Assembly (NCBI RefSeq): GCF_047324305.1
Contig: NZ_CP178740.1
Coordinates: forward strand, 3,720,001 to 3,784,000
From: Acerihabitans sp047324305
GTDB lineage: Bacteria; Pseudomonadota; Gammaproteobacteria; Enterobacterales; Enterobacteriaceae
Direction: 5' to 3'
Length of the DNA stretch: 64,000 bases
Below are positions 54,322-62,263 of this stretch, in pieces; position 1 is the stretch's first letter; each line of letters opens with the position of its first letter. The translations under genes and the position numbers were made by a program. Below the pieces are notes generated by a model. That model saw only the letters and a list, made by a program, of their open reading frames with translations, was not told the DNA's origin and did no database searches.

Positions 54322-54358
54322 GGGCCAGGGCCGCCCGGCTGGGGGATGGCCCTGGCCC
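54322..54358. terminator. Perfect 11-bp hairpin between convergent helD and mgsA
   Basis: GGGCCAGGGCC (54322-54332) pairs with GGCCCTGGCCC (54348-54358). No long T-tract directly follows; on the minus strand TTTTTT lies about ten bases beyond. It fills the whole 47-base gap between the two stops. Confidence 0.55.
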
Positions 54359-54363
54359 GTGCC

Positions 54364-54822
54364 TTATTGTAAACGTTCCGTCAGGTAACGCTGGTAATCC
54401 GGGATCTCAATAGTGATTTCCCCGCTGAAGAGTGCCGAGCTGATAAGCAGGTCGGCGGTGGAGCGGTTGGTGGCGACCGGGATATTCCACACCGTGGCCA
54501 GGCGCAGCAGCGCTTTAACGTCCGGGTCGTGGGGCACGGCGTTCAGCGGGTCCCAGAAAAAGATCAGCACATCGATTTTCCCTTCCGAAATCAGCGCGCC
54601 CACTTGCTGGTCGCCCCCCATTGGGCCGCTGAGCATACTGTGCACCGGCAGGCCGGTGTTGCGCTGCACCAGGTTGCCGGTGGTCCCCGTAGCGTAAAGA
54701 ATATGCTGCGCCAGCAGATCCTTATTGATTTCCACCCAGTTCAGCAGCGACTGTTTACAGTGATCGTGCGCCACCAACGCAATATGCTTACGTACGGCGA
54801 TGGTGCGGTTAATTGACTCCAT
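54364..54822 (-). CDS. mgsA: Methylglyoxal synthase
   Basis: Converts dihydroxyacetone phosphate to methylglyoxal, a phosphate-starvation glycolytic bypass. The 152-residue protein equals E. coli MgsA, with KHIALVAHDHCKQSLL, ATGTTGNL (phosphate binding), GPMGGDQQVGALI (catalytic Asp) and FFWDPLNAVPHDPDVKALLR. Start MESINRTIAV is chosen; an upstream start at 54837 adds five residues. Confidence 0.96.
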   Translation of the reverse strand: MESINRTIAVRKHIALVAHDHCKQSLLNWVEINKDLLAQHILYATGTTGNLVQRNTGLPVHSMLSGPMGGDQQVGALISEGKIDVLIFFWDPLNAVPHDPDVKALLRLATVWNIPVATNRSTADLLISSALFSGEITIEIPDYQRYLTERLQ

Positions 54823-54902
54823 TTCCTGTCCCTTCAATAGAATAGTCTGTCTATAGACTACTGAAACTCCGTTTCACTGCAAAGCGGTAAACCGGCATTA
54901 CG

Positions 54903-54942
54903 ATAAAATAAACCCCGGCCCGGATATATCGTGCCGGACCGG
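54903..54942 (-). terminator. Probable terminator after csgI
   Basis: CCGGCCCGG (54915-54923) and CCGGACCGG (54934-54942) form a 9-bp stem with one G-U pair; on the minus strand GGTTTATTTTAT follows. It lies 60 bases after the csgI stop. Confidence 0.6.
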
Positions 54943-55001
54943 CCTTGGGCGCGCCCGGGGCCAGGGGAAGACAACCTTATCCGCGGTTAGCGCCAATGGT
55001 G

Positions 55002-55484
55002 CTACGGGGACGCGTCCGGCTGCGGCTCCCGGTTAAGATTGTAACCACGCAGGGCGTCCAGCAATGCCTCCCGATCGGCGATAAGCCGGCTGAACGTGGT
55101 ATCGATGGCGTCACCGTTCTGATCAATCAGCCGCATTAGCGGCTGGCGGCTGAAACGGTCGCGTTGCTCGGGTGTGGCCAGGGGCGGCAGTTGGAAGGTT
55201 AATTGCCGGGCATTGCGGGTGTGGAACTGGACAACAATATAAGGTGAGGTATAGGCATGCCGGCTTGCCGTGGCCGCAGACCCCCGGTCGCTGACGGTGA
55301 GCACCAGTTGATGGCGGCCCCGCGCCAGCTCCAGGCTGTCGGCGCCCCGCAGCAGCGTGCTGCCAATGGGCGCGCCGTCGACAATCAATAACTCAATCTC
55401 CGCGGGCAAACGCAGCGTCGTCGCCAGGACCGGGAAAACGGCAAACAGGCCGATCCCGAGAACGAGGGCGATCAGGAAACGCAT
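55002..55484 (-). CDS. csgI: DUF2057 periplasmic protein, short form of YccT/CsgI
   Basis: The E. coli homologue reduces curli formation. The 160-residue precursor has a signal peptide (MRFLIALVLGIGLFAVFPVLA), then TTLRLPAEIELLIVDG, LLRGADSLELARGRHQLVL and a tail LPPLATPEQRDRFSR that fit the family. E. coli YccT is about 220 residues; this one lacks roughly the last 60 and ends in a non-homologous NREPQPDASP, with no obvious continuation seen downstream. Function may still hold, but the curli link is uncertain. Confidence 0.8.
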   Translation of the reverse strand: MRFLIALVLGIGLFAVFPVLATTLRLPAEIELLIVDGAPIGSTLLRGADSLELARGRHQLVLTVSDRGSAATASRHAYTSPYIVVQFHTRNARQLTFQLPPLATPEQRDRFSRQPLMRLIDQNGDAIDTTFSRLIADREALLDALRGYNLNREPQPDASP

Positions 55485-55661
55485 TCTCTCTCCTTACTAC
55501 AGCGCTGGCTTCATGAAGCGGAACTGATTAGCAGATAATAATGTTTTTGTATCATTTAGTCACAAATAATTTTATTTTGAAATCATTATACCGGTTCGTT
55601 TTATCAAGATTTTTGTGCCTTGGTATACACTTAACTCAATAAATGCAACCGGAGAAGCCTC

Positions 55662-56075
55662 ATGACCGATAGTGATATTGCCGATATTCTGACTTCTGTA
55701 AAGACTATTGCCTTGGTGGGCGCCAGTGATAATCCCGCCCGGGCCAGCCACGGCGTCATGGCGTATTTACTCCAGCAGGGATATCAGGTGTTCCCGGTTA
55801 ACCCGGCGCTTGCCGGCGGGGAAATCCTGGGCCAAAAGGTCTTCGGCAGCCTGGCGGAGATTCCGGTCAAGGTGGATATGGTGGATGTGTTCCGGCGTTC
55901 GGAAGCGGTCTATGATCTGACCCAGGAAGCCATCGCCATTGACGCCAAGGTACTCTGGATGCAATTGGGCGTGATTAACGAGCAGGCGGCGGTGCTGGCG
56001 AAGAATGTCGGCATGAAGGTGGTGATGGATCGCTGCCCGAAAATTGAAATCCCGCGCCTGGGATTGACAAAATAG
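55662..56075 (+). CDS. yccU: CoA-binding-domain protein YccU
   Basis: Rossmann-fold CoA-binding protein of unknown role. The 137-residue protein equals E. coli YccU: KTIALVGASDNPARASHGVMAYL at the N-terminus, VDMVDVFRRSEAVYDL, LWMQLGVINEQAAVLA and VVMDRCPKIEIPRLGL at the C-terminus. ACCGGAGAAG precedes the start. It converges on hspQ. Confidence 0.94.
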   Translation: MTDSDIADILTSVKTIALVGASDNPARASHGVMAYLLQQGYQVFPVNPALAGGEILGQKVFGSLAEIPVKVDMVDVFRRSEAVYDLTQEAIAIDAKVLWMQLGVINEQAAVLAKNVGMKVVMDRCPKIEIPRLGLTK

Positions 56076-56183
56076 ACACCGGTTTTTTCAGCGCCATGGA
56101 TTGTGCGGCTGCTTGCAGCGCAGCACTGCCTGTAAGGGGCTGACTGCGGCAACGGCGGGCGGGGCCCGCCGCAAGCCGCTGGG

Positions 56184-56501
56184 TCAGTTTCTCAGCCGGG
56201 GCGCCTGGAGCTGTTGGCGGATAGATTCCGCCAGATCGTCCAGGGTGGGCTGTTCGGGATGTACCGGCGTCGCCTCGTACCCCAACTGGATTTCAGCCAG
56301 GTAGGTATGGACCGGCTTTCCTTCCTCGTCCTCCATAACCACATGGTACCAGGGCGCGGAACGCAGCTTATCGTCAGCCGCAATTTCATCCAGAGAAGGT
56401 TTTTCCAATGAGTATTCAGGATCGACATCGATGACAACGCCTAAATATCCCAATAACTTATGACGAACCTGTTGTCCGATTCCAAATTTGCTGGCTATCA
56501 T
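56184..56501 (-). CDS. hspQ: Heat shock protein HspQ
   Basis: Small heat-shock protein that acts as a Lon specificity enhancer and affects stability of denatured proteins. The 105-residue protein equals E. coli HspQ, from MIASKFGIGQQVRHKLLGYLG through PWYHVVMEDEEGKPVHTYLAE to QQLQAPRLRN. The frame is open to 56681 but similarity starts at this ATG. It follows rlmI on the minus strand by about 160 bases. Confidence 0.95.
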   Translation of the reverse strand: MIASKFGIGQQVRHKLLGYLGVVIDVDPEYSLEKPSLDEIAADDKLRSAPWYHVVMEDEEGKPVHTYLAEIQLGYEATPVHPEQPTLDDLAESIRQQLQAPRLRN

Positions 56502-56661
56502 ATCAATCCCCCGCGATGTAGTACCTGCGCGGCATAGTGTAGCGTTCTCAACAATGCCGCGAAATGCGCCCGGTATGGCGTCATGGTAAGTGCCTAAATA
56601 CCGCCTTATCTTAAATATGGGGGATAAGTGGGCGATTTCAAGGGGGGACGCGCTAACGCCA

Positions 56662-57852
56662 TCAAATGACGCGACAGGCAAATCCTTTCAAATAGAGTCC
56701 TTCAGGGTAGGGCGCCATGACCGGATGGTCGGCCGCCTGGCGAAACTGCTCGATAAACTGCATATCCCGGTGGGCATCCAGCGCGGCGTCGGCGATGATT
56801 TTCTGGAACAGATCGGTGGTCATCAGGCCGGAACAGGAAAAGGTTAATAAAATGCCTTCCGGCGCCAGTAATTGCATAGCCAGCATATTAATATCTTTAT
56901 AACCGCGACAGGCGCTGGCCAGCTGGTTTTTATTTTCAACGAATTTGGGCGGGTCCATGATGATCATATCGAATTGCCGTCCCTCCTCGCGATATTTACG
57001 CAGCAGCTGAAACACATCTTCACGGACAAATTCGGCTTTATCCACATCAAGATGGTTGAGTTCAATATTGCTTTTAGCGATATCCAGCACGTGTTGGGAC
57101 GTATCGACGCTGGTGACCTGCAGGCAGTCCCCCAGCAGTACCGACACCGAAAAGGCCCCGGTATAGGAAAAACAATTTAATACCCGCCGGCCGGCGGCAT
57201 ATTTACGTGCGGCCAGGCGGCTATCACGCTGATCAAGATAAAAACCGGTTTTATGTCCCTGCGTGATATCCACCAGGATCGCCATATCATGCTCGCTAAT
57301 GGCCAACAGTTCCGGCGGTGTCTCGCCGACAATCACCCCGCTGGCTAATTCGAGGCCCTCTTTTTTCCGTACCGAGACATCGGAACGATCGTAAATAGCG
57401 CAATCGGGGTAACAACGTTGCAGCGCCAGCGTCAGCGTCGGCCGGTGATACTCCGCGCCGGCCGACAGCAGCTGCAAGACAAAAAAACGGCCGTAGCGAT
57501 CGATAGTAATGCCCGGCAGGCCGTCGGATTCGCCGGCTATCAGCCGATAAGCATCCAGCCCATCCCTGGCGGCCAGCCTGGTGCGAAAATCCTGGGCAAC
57601 ATTCAGGCGGCGGACAAAAAACTCGACATCGATTTCTTCGTCGGCGACAAACGTCCAGACGCGGGCGCGGATTTGCGAGGATGGCGAGTACGCCGCCCGG
57701 GCCAGCCAGTTGCCCTTATCATCACAGATATCGATGGTTTCGCCAGACTGGGGTTTGCCTTCCAGGCGGTGGACGGCGCCGGAGAAAATCCAGGGGTGGC
57801 GGCGGAGCAGTGATTTTTCACGGCCTTTGGCCAGGAAAAGACGTTTTGTCAT
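56662..57852 (-). CDS. rlmI: 23S rRNA m5C1962 methyltransferase
   Basis: Methylates C1962 of 23S rRNA. The 396-residue protein equals E. coli RlmI, with an N-terminal PUA-like domain (RLFLAKGREKSLLRRHPWIFSGAV), NCFSYTGAFSVSVLLGD (SAM site), VDTSQHVLDIAKSNIELN and catalytic MDPPKFVENKNQL with the later LLTFSCSGLMTTDLF. MTKRLF is chosen over the adjacent upstream ATG by length match. It diverges from acyP. Confidence 0.95.
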   Translation of the reverse strand: MTKRLFLAKGREKSLLRRHPWIFSGAVHRLEGKPQSGETIDICDDKGNWLARAAYSPSSQIRARVWTFVADEEIDVEFFVRRLNVAQDFRTRLAARDGLDAYRLIAGESDGLPGITIDRYGRFFVLQLLSAGAEYHRPTLTLALQRCYPDCAIYDRSDVSVRKKEGLELASGVIVGETPPELLAISEHDMAILVDITQGHKTGFYLDQRDSRLAARKYAAGRRVLNCFSYTGAFSVSVLLGDCLQVTSVDTSQHVLDIAKSNIELNHLDVDKAEFVREDVFQLLRKYREEGRQFDMIIMDPPKFVENKNQLASACRGYKDINMLAMQLLAPEGILLTFSCSGLMTTDLFQKIIADAALDAHRDMQFIEQFRQAADHPVMAPYPEGLYLKGFACRVI

Positions 57853-57938
57853 CATAAGGTATACTAAACCTGAGAAATGGAGCGCCATTTTGCGAATAAG
57901 CGCAGTCAATTGCAAACATTAGCCGACGCGAGGGGGAA

Positions 57939-58220
57939 ATGATGGACAAGGTATGTACCGCCGTTTACGTCTATGGTGTAGTGCAGGGCGTAGGGTTTCG
58001 CTACTCAACCCAGCATCAGGCAAGACAACTGGGTCTCTCGGGTTATGCCCGCAATCAGGACGACGGCGGCGTCGAAGTCATGGTCTGCGGTGAACCGGCG
58101 CAGGTGGAAAAACTGCTGGCGTGGTTAAAACAGGGAGGGCCGCGCGGCGCGCAGATCGAGCGTATCCTGACCGAGCCGAAAAACGCCGCCGATTTTAACG
58201 GATTCCAAATCCGTCATTGA
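57939..58220 (+). CDS. yccX: Acylphosphatase
   Basis: Small hydrolase of carboxyl-phosphate bonds. The 93-residue protein has the active-site segment VYGVVQGVGFRYSTQHQA (catalytic Arg) and GYARNQDDGGVEVMVCG (catalytic Asn). It starts after GAGGGGGAA. A second ATG three bases on is an alternative start. tusE ends 1 base beyond it on the other strand. Confidence 0.94.
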   Translation: MMDKVCTAVYVYGVVQGVGFRYSTQHQARQLGLSGYARNQDDGGVEVMVCGEPAQVEKLLAWLKQGGPRGAQIERILTEPKNAADFNGFQIRH

Positions 58221-58221
58221 T

Positions 58222-58551
58222 TCAGATGCAGTTGACCGGTTTAGGCAATCCGGCGATTTTGGTTGCCTGCTTGGCCGGCCCCTGCGGAAATAACCGGTAC
58301 AGGTAGCGGCTATTGCCTTTCTCTTCACCGTATTTCTGCCCCATGGCTTTGACCAGCATCCGGATGGCGGGGGAGGTATTATATTGCAAGTAGAAGTCGC
58401 GCACGAAATGAATCACCTGCCAATGGGCTTCCGTCATCTCGATGTGTTCCCGCAAGGCAATCTCCCTCGCCAGCGCCTCATGCCAATCCGCGCTGTTTTT
58501 CAAATAACCCTGCGTATCGGTCGCTATTTCCACGCCATTAAACTGCATCAC
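58222..58551 (-). CDS. tusE: Sulfur-relay protein TusE
   Basis: Last sulfur carrier to MnmA in 2-thiouridine formation at tRNA position 34. The 109-residue protein equals E. coli, with DFYLQYNTSPAIRMLVKAM, EEKGNSRYLYRLFPQGPAKQATKIAG and the terminal acceptor Cys108 in KPVNCI. It converges on yccX with a single-base gap. Confidence 0.96.
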   Translation of the reverse strand: MMQFNGVEIATDTQGYLKNSADWHEALAREIALREHIEMTEAHWQVIHFVRDFYLQYNTSPAIRMLVKAMGQKYGEEKGNSRYLYRLFPQGPAKQATKIAGLPKPVNCI

Positions 58552-58608
58552 ATCTTCCCGTTATCAATAAACGATTGCGCATCCATAATAACAAATTTTG
58601 TTCTGTTG

Positions 58609-58635
58609 AAAAACAAAACCCCGCCGAAGCGGGGT
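58609..58635 (-). terminator. Terminator after yccA
   Basis: ACCCCGC (58618-58624) pairs with GCGGGGT (58629-58635) around CGAA; on the minus strand TTTTGTTTTTC follows. It lies about 25 bases after the yccA stop. Confidence 0.88.
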
Positions 58636-58659
58636 ATCGGGAAGGGGCCGTGCCAGCGG

Positions 58660-59319
58660 TCAATTATTGCGCATAACGCCAAGAATGCTCAGCAGGCTGA
58701 CGAAAATATTGTACAGCGAGACATACAGGCCCACCGTCGCACGGATATAGTTGGTTTCGCCGCCGTGGATGATATTGCTGGTTTCCCATAAAATGGCACC
58801 CGACGAAAACAGGATAAACAGCACGCTTATCGCCAGGGACAACGCCGGAATTTGCAGGAACAGATTGGCGATTACCGCCACCAATAGCACCACGAATCCC
58901 GCCATCATCATGCCCGACAGGAACGACATATCCTTGCGAGTGGTCAGGACATAAGCGGAACAGGCAAAAAAGACCAGCGCGGTGCCGCCCAGCGCCACCA
59001 TGATCACGTCGCCGGCGCCCGAGCTAAGAAGCATGCTCAGCAAGGGACCCAGCGCATAACCCAGGAAACCGGTAAACGCAAAAGCCGCCACGATTCCCGC
59101 CGGGCTGTTAGCCAAGCGGTAGGTCAGGAACATCAGGCCATAAAACCCGACCATCATCAGGATAAGACCCGGCGCGGGTAATTGCAGCAATGTGCTGGCG
59201 GTGGCCGTCAATGCCGAAAAGCCCAACGTCAACGACAGCAGGAAATAAGTATTACGCAGCACTTTGTGTGTGCTTAATAGCGAATGCTCACGCGAGTTTG
59301 TCGCGACCAAACGATCCAT
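58660..59319 (-). CDS. yccA: Bax1-I family membrane protein YccA (FtsH modulator)
   Basis: Inner-membrane protein and FtsH substrate/modulator, protective when SecY is jammed. The 219-residue protein equals E. coli and has seven hydrophobic helices starting near residue 22 (VLRNTYFLLSLTLGFSALTA). The cytosolic N-terminus MDRLVATNSREHSLLSTHK is the FtsH recognition part. No cleavable signal is seen. Confidence 0.94.
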   Translation of the reverse strand: MDRLVATNSREHSLLSTHKVLRNTYFLLSLTLGFSALTATASTLLQLPAPGLILMMVGFYGLMFLTYRLANSPAGIVAAFAFTGFLGYALGPLLSMLLSSGAGDVIMVALGGTALVFFACSAYVLTTRKDMSFLSGMMMAGFVVLLVAVIANLFLQIPALSLAISVLFILFSSGAILWETSNIIHGGETNYIRATVGLYVSLYNIFVSLLSILGVMRNN

Positions 59320-59520
59320 GGGATAGCCTCTTAGGGTGTATTGACAGGTATTCGATTGTCAGATTAATAGGTTGCCGGCGCCCGGCAAAATCGTTTTACC
59401 CTTCTTTACGCTGCGGACGCGGGCGGCGGCGGCTTACCGCCCGGCGATGAGTCAACAGACTATAAAATACTCTCCCGCATCATTATGGATGAAATTTCAA
59501 GCGATTGGATCAAAACGCGC

Positions 59521-59549
59521 TTTACAACAGAAACGACTCTGTTTATAGT
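59521..59549 (+). promoter_or_regulatory. Promoter of the serine tRNA gene
   Basis: TTTACA (59521-59526), a 17-base spacer and TATAGT (59544-59549), then a GC-rich discriminator TCGCC before the mature tRNA starts at 59562. The GC-rich discriminator suits a growth-rate-controlled stable RNA promoter. Confidence 0.8.
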
Positions 59550-59561
59550 TCGCCTCGTTGC

Positions 59562-59649
59562 GGAGGAGTGGCCGAGTGGTTGAAGGCACCGGTCTTGAAA
59601 ACCGGCGACGCGCAAGCGTTCTAGAGTTCGAATCTCTACTCCTCCGCCA
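59562..59649 (+). tRNA. serT: tRNA-Ser (anticodon UGA)
   Basis: An 88-base gene with the acceptor stem GGAGGAG/CTCCTCC, D-arm GCCGAGTGGTTGAAGGC, anticodon loop CTTGAAA (TGA at 59596-59598), a long class II variable arm CGACGCGCAAGCGTTC, T-arm AGAGTTCGAATCTCT, discriminator G and an encoded CCA. It reads UCA and, by wobble, other UCN serine codons. Its place after yccA equals that of serT in E. coli. Confidence 0.97.
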
Positions 59650-59799
59650 TCTTTCCCTGTATTTCCCGCCCCATCCCAAACACTATCCCAATACAATACC
59701 AGTCAGTCCGGCCTCCTGCGGCGCAATACTTATTTTCCGGACTTACCATGCGTCCTTGTCCGGCGCTAGGCGTTGTTATGGTAATCAAGGGGGATGCCA

Positions 59800-59829
59800 T
59801 GCGTCTTTATGGTGCACAGGCACGATGCA
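59800..59829. promoter_or_regulatory. Two overlapping NtrC-type dyads upstream of nac
   Basis: TGC-N11-GCA occurs at 59800-59816 (ends ATGGTGCA as in the NtrC consensus) and at 59813-59829 (TGCAC...TGCA), sharing four bases. They lie about 130-155 bases before the sigma-54 -24 element, a typical enhancer distance. The rest of the 367-base tRNA-nac gap shows no accepted gene. Confidence 0.55.
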
Positions 59830-59955
59830 AACGGGCTTCAACCCTGCCGTCCCGTCCGGAGAAGCGCGCTAAAAGAAGACAGTGTTCGCCATAACTTATT
59901 CTTATTTAACTGTAAACTTTGCTTAATGGTTAAATTTAAGTAAAACGATATTTTT

Positions 59956-59971
59956 TGGTCTGCTTCTTGCA
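59956..59971 (+). promoter_or_regulatory. Sigma-54 promoter of nac
   Basis: TGGTCTGCTTCTTGCA fits the -24/-12 pattern TGGCACN5TTGCA with correct 10-base spacing between GG and GC. It lies 46 bases before the nac start codon. Klebsiella nac is a known NtrC-sigma-54 gene. Confidence 0.8.
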
Positions 59972-60016
59972 TTAATTCTCTTCGTTAGTTATGGCAAAGC
60001 TGCGACGGAGGCAGAA

Positions 60017-60940
60017 ATGAATTTAAGACGACTAAAATACTTTGTGAAAATCGTCGATATCGGTAGCCTGACACAGGCGGCGGAAGTCCTGCATATTGCA
60101 CAACCCGCGCTAAGTCAACAAGTTGCCACGCTGGAAAGTGAACTCGACCAGAAATTGCTGGTGAGGACCAAACGGGGGGTAACGCCCACCGAAGCCGGCA
60201 AAATTCTTTATTCGCATGCCCGGGCTATTTTACAACAATGCGAGCTTGCGCAAAAAGCCGTCTGCAACGTTGACCAAACCTTGAATGGGCAAGTTTCCAT
60301 CGGCCTGGCGCCGGGTACGTCATCTTGTCCGCTTATCATGCCTTTGTTGCAATCCGTCAGAGACCAATATCCGCAGTTAACGGTCTATCTGCATGAAAAT
60401 AGCTCTACGGTGCTGAATGAAAAGGTGAGTAGCGGGCATCTGGATTTAGCTGTTCATTATGACCCGGCCATTTATTCAGGCATTAATAGCCTGCCGTTGC
60501 TAAAGGAAGATCTGTATTTGGTGGGCACCCAGGACAATCCTGGCAAAAGTATCGAACTGCACGATGTCGCCAGCCGGCAATTGTTCCTGCCATGTGATTT
60601 TTCGGCTATCCGCAAACGCGTGGATGAGGCTTTCTCCTTAAGGCGCCTGAGTGCGAAAATCATCGGTGAAATAGATTCCATCGCCACATTGACCGCCGCG
60701 GTGGCCAGCGGCATGGGCGCGGCGGTACTGCCAGAATCCACCGCCTCGGCCGTAGTGCGTTCGGCGAACGCCTGGATGTCGCGGATCGTCAGCCCTGGTT
60801 TGCCTTTACCCCTCACCTTGAACATGTCGTCGCGCTTGCCCCTTTCCCCTTCGGCTACTGTGGTCAAGAATCTGCTGACGTCCCTGGCGACTTCCGCAAA
60901 ACCCGCCCAGGAAAAACAGGCATTGCTGCTGGCCAGCTAG
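60017..60940 (+). CDS. nac: LysR-type nitrogen assimilation regulator Nac
   Basis: Under nitrogen limitation Nac links NtrC to sigma-70 genes. The 307-residue protein has an N-terminal HTH almost as in known Nac (MNLRRLKYFVKIVDIGSLTQAA, HIAQPALSQQVATLE) and an effector-domain segment AFSLRRLSAKIIGEIDSIATLTAA, also Nac-like; the rest diverges more. The sigma-54 promoter and NtrC-like dyads upstream support the call over a generic LysR. The E. coli gene lies elsewhere, by cbl; here it follows serT. Confidence 0.88.
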   Translation: MNLRRLKYFVKIVDIGSLTQAAEVLHIAQPALSQQVATLESELDQKLLVRTKRGVTPTEAGKILYSHARAILQQCELAQKAVCNVDQTLNGQVSIGLAPGTSSCPLIMPLLQSVRDQYPQLTVYLHENSSTVLNEKVSSGHLDLAVHYDPAIYSGINSLPLLKEDLYLVGTQDNPGKSIELHDVASRQLFLPCDFSAIRKRVDEAFSLRRLSAKIIGEIDSIATLTAAVASGMGAAVLPESTASAVVRSANAWMSRIVSPGLPLPLTLNMSSRLPLSPSATVVKNLLTSLATSAKPAQEKQALLLAS

Positions 60941-60969
60941 CCTGAGTGGACCTAGGCAGCCACGATGAA

Positions 60970-61006
60970 ACGGTCACCCGGGTATCAACGGGTGCCGTTT
61001 TTTTTT
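60970..61006 (+). terminator. Terminator after nac
   Basis: ACGG-CACCCG and CGGGTG-CCGT pair with one bulge (60970-60998) and about nine T follow. Confidence 0.88.
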
Positions 61007-61104
61007 ACCTGTTATCCACATCACGCGTGTCCTGGACGCTATGCTGTCCACTATCAATATTTGCTTGATATAAATTAATCTAATCAATTAATATGCTAAA
61101 AAAT

Positions 61105-61139
61105 GCGAGCCGCTTTAAACGTTATTAAAGCGCGCTCGC
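61105..61139 (+). promoter_or_regulatory. Long hairpin in the iraP leader
   Basis: GCGAGCCGCTTTAA (61105-61118) pairs with TTAAAGCGCGCTCGC (61125-61139) with a single bulge and a 6-base loop, ending 25 bases before the iraP start. No T-tract follows, so it looks like a leader structure and not a terminator. Upstream the DNA is AT-rich with repeated TTAAT. Confidence 0.6.
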
Positions 61140-61164
61140 ACCCGATTTCATTAAAGGAACCCTA

Positions 61165-61431
61165 ATGAACAGCTTATTGTCCCAATTGCTGATCACGCTT
61201 GCCCAAAAAGAAGCGGCGGAAAAAGAACTGCACGCCACGGTTGAATCGCTGGAAATATTAGTCGCCGCGCTGATTTCAGCCCTGGCGCCGGCTCAAAAAA
61301 AGGATGTTATCACCACGGTGGAAACAGCCCTTGACGAGATGCGGCAACGAACGGATATTGCCTACAAATCCGATCTTGATCTGCTCGGCAGCAATATCGA
61401 GCGCATCACGGCCGTGGCAAAACGTCGTTGA
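61165..61431 (+). CDS. iraP: Anti-adaptor IraP (stabiliser of sigma-S)
   Basis: IraP binds the adaptor RssB and so protects RpoS from ClpXP, on phosphate starvation in E. coli. The 88-residue protein (86 in E. coli) shares LLSQLLITLAQKE, KELHATVESLEILVAAL and a C-terminal helix-rich tail. It is predicted helical and coiled-coil-like. TTAAAGGAAC gives the ribosome-binding site. In E. coli it lies by phoA; here it follows nac, with a strong leader hairpin. The weaker C-terminal similarity keeps this below certainty. Confidence 0.8.
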   Translation: MNSLLSQLLITLAQKEAAEKELHATVESLEILVAALISALAPAQKKDVITTVETALDEMRQRTDIAYKSDLDLLGSNIERITAVAKRR

Positions 61432-61744
61432 CAGCGCACGGTTTTCAGAACCAACCGGCATTCACTTTGTGTCTGGCGTTATATTTTTTTATATATAGCG
61501 CTATGGGGGCCCTCGCCCATCAGCCCGCTTGTGTTGCCGCCAGAAGCCGATAAAACGAGGGTTTTCTTCAGGGAAGAAATATTTTTCACTATTTAAAGTA
61601 CTATTTTTAGAGAGATATTATAAATTGTTTTTTTGAGCGAGCATTCCTGGCCCTGACGAATATACTATTTTTAAGATTGAGATAATTATTGGGTCTTGCG
61701 AATAGGCCGCTCAGCTGTAGTTTTTCATTAGTAGGTTGATAATT
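61432..61744. other. AT-rich gap between iraP and the unknown 97-aa gene
   Basis: 313 bases, T-rich. TACTATTTTTA occurs at 61599 and 61663, 64 bases apart. No ORF or clear promoter was recognised. Confidence 0.5.
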
Positions 61745-62038
61745 ATGAAGACACTAGGGTTAATCCTCGAAAATGCACTGGAAGAAATCTGCGCGGGTAA
61801 AAAATTGTTTCTCCCCGAAGCCGGTACTCAGGAAGCAATGGACGCCTTTCAGTCGATAGCCAAAGCTATCAGTTATGCGGACAGTGAAGGATTGGTGGAA
61901 CATTGCCAGTTTGGCATTGCCGATTTTACGGAGCGATTAACCTTTTCCAAGGTGCTGGTGGCAGGCGGTATAACAGAGCTGGGCTATGAGTTTTTGCGCA
62001 AGCGTTACGACAGCGACCGCCAGCAGAAAGTGAGTTAA
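61745..62038 (+). CDS. Hypothetical protein, 97 residues
   Basis: I do not recognise this protein. It begins MKTLGLILENALEEICAGKK and continues with helical, mildly acidic sequence (DSEGLVEHCQFGIADFTERL, ITELGYEFLRKRYDSD). No signal peptide or membrane segment is visible. ATG at 61745 is preceded by TAGG about ten bases upstream, a weak ribosome-binding site. It has ordinary coding composition and a clear stop, and lies between iraP and the Hha-like gene in a less GC-rich stretch. Confidence 0.6.
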   Translation: MKTLGLILENALEEICAGKKLFLPEAGTQEAMDAFQSIAKAISYADSEGLVEHCQFGIADFTERLTFSKVLVAGGITELGYEFLRKRYDSDRQQKVS

Positions 62039-62263
62039 TGCCGTTGCTGGTTAGGTTACCCGTTTGCAAAACCACCAGGGCCAACTGGTGCTTGGCAGCA
62101 AAGCCAGTTGCGTAAATTGTCATGTATGATCGTGGGCAGCTCAGCGAGAGGTGACTCTCAGGGCGCCACTGATATCGGGATGGCGGCGTCGTTGGCACCG
62201 CTACAATGAACCCTATAGCACCTGACGTATTAAAACGGCACTGTTAAGCGGGTGTTCTGACGC

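Noticed and set aside
59558..59872. 104-codon ORF over the serine tRNA
   Set aside because: It overlaps the tRNA gene and shows no protein similarity.
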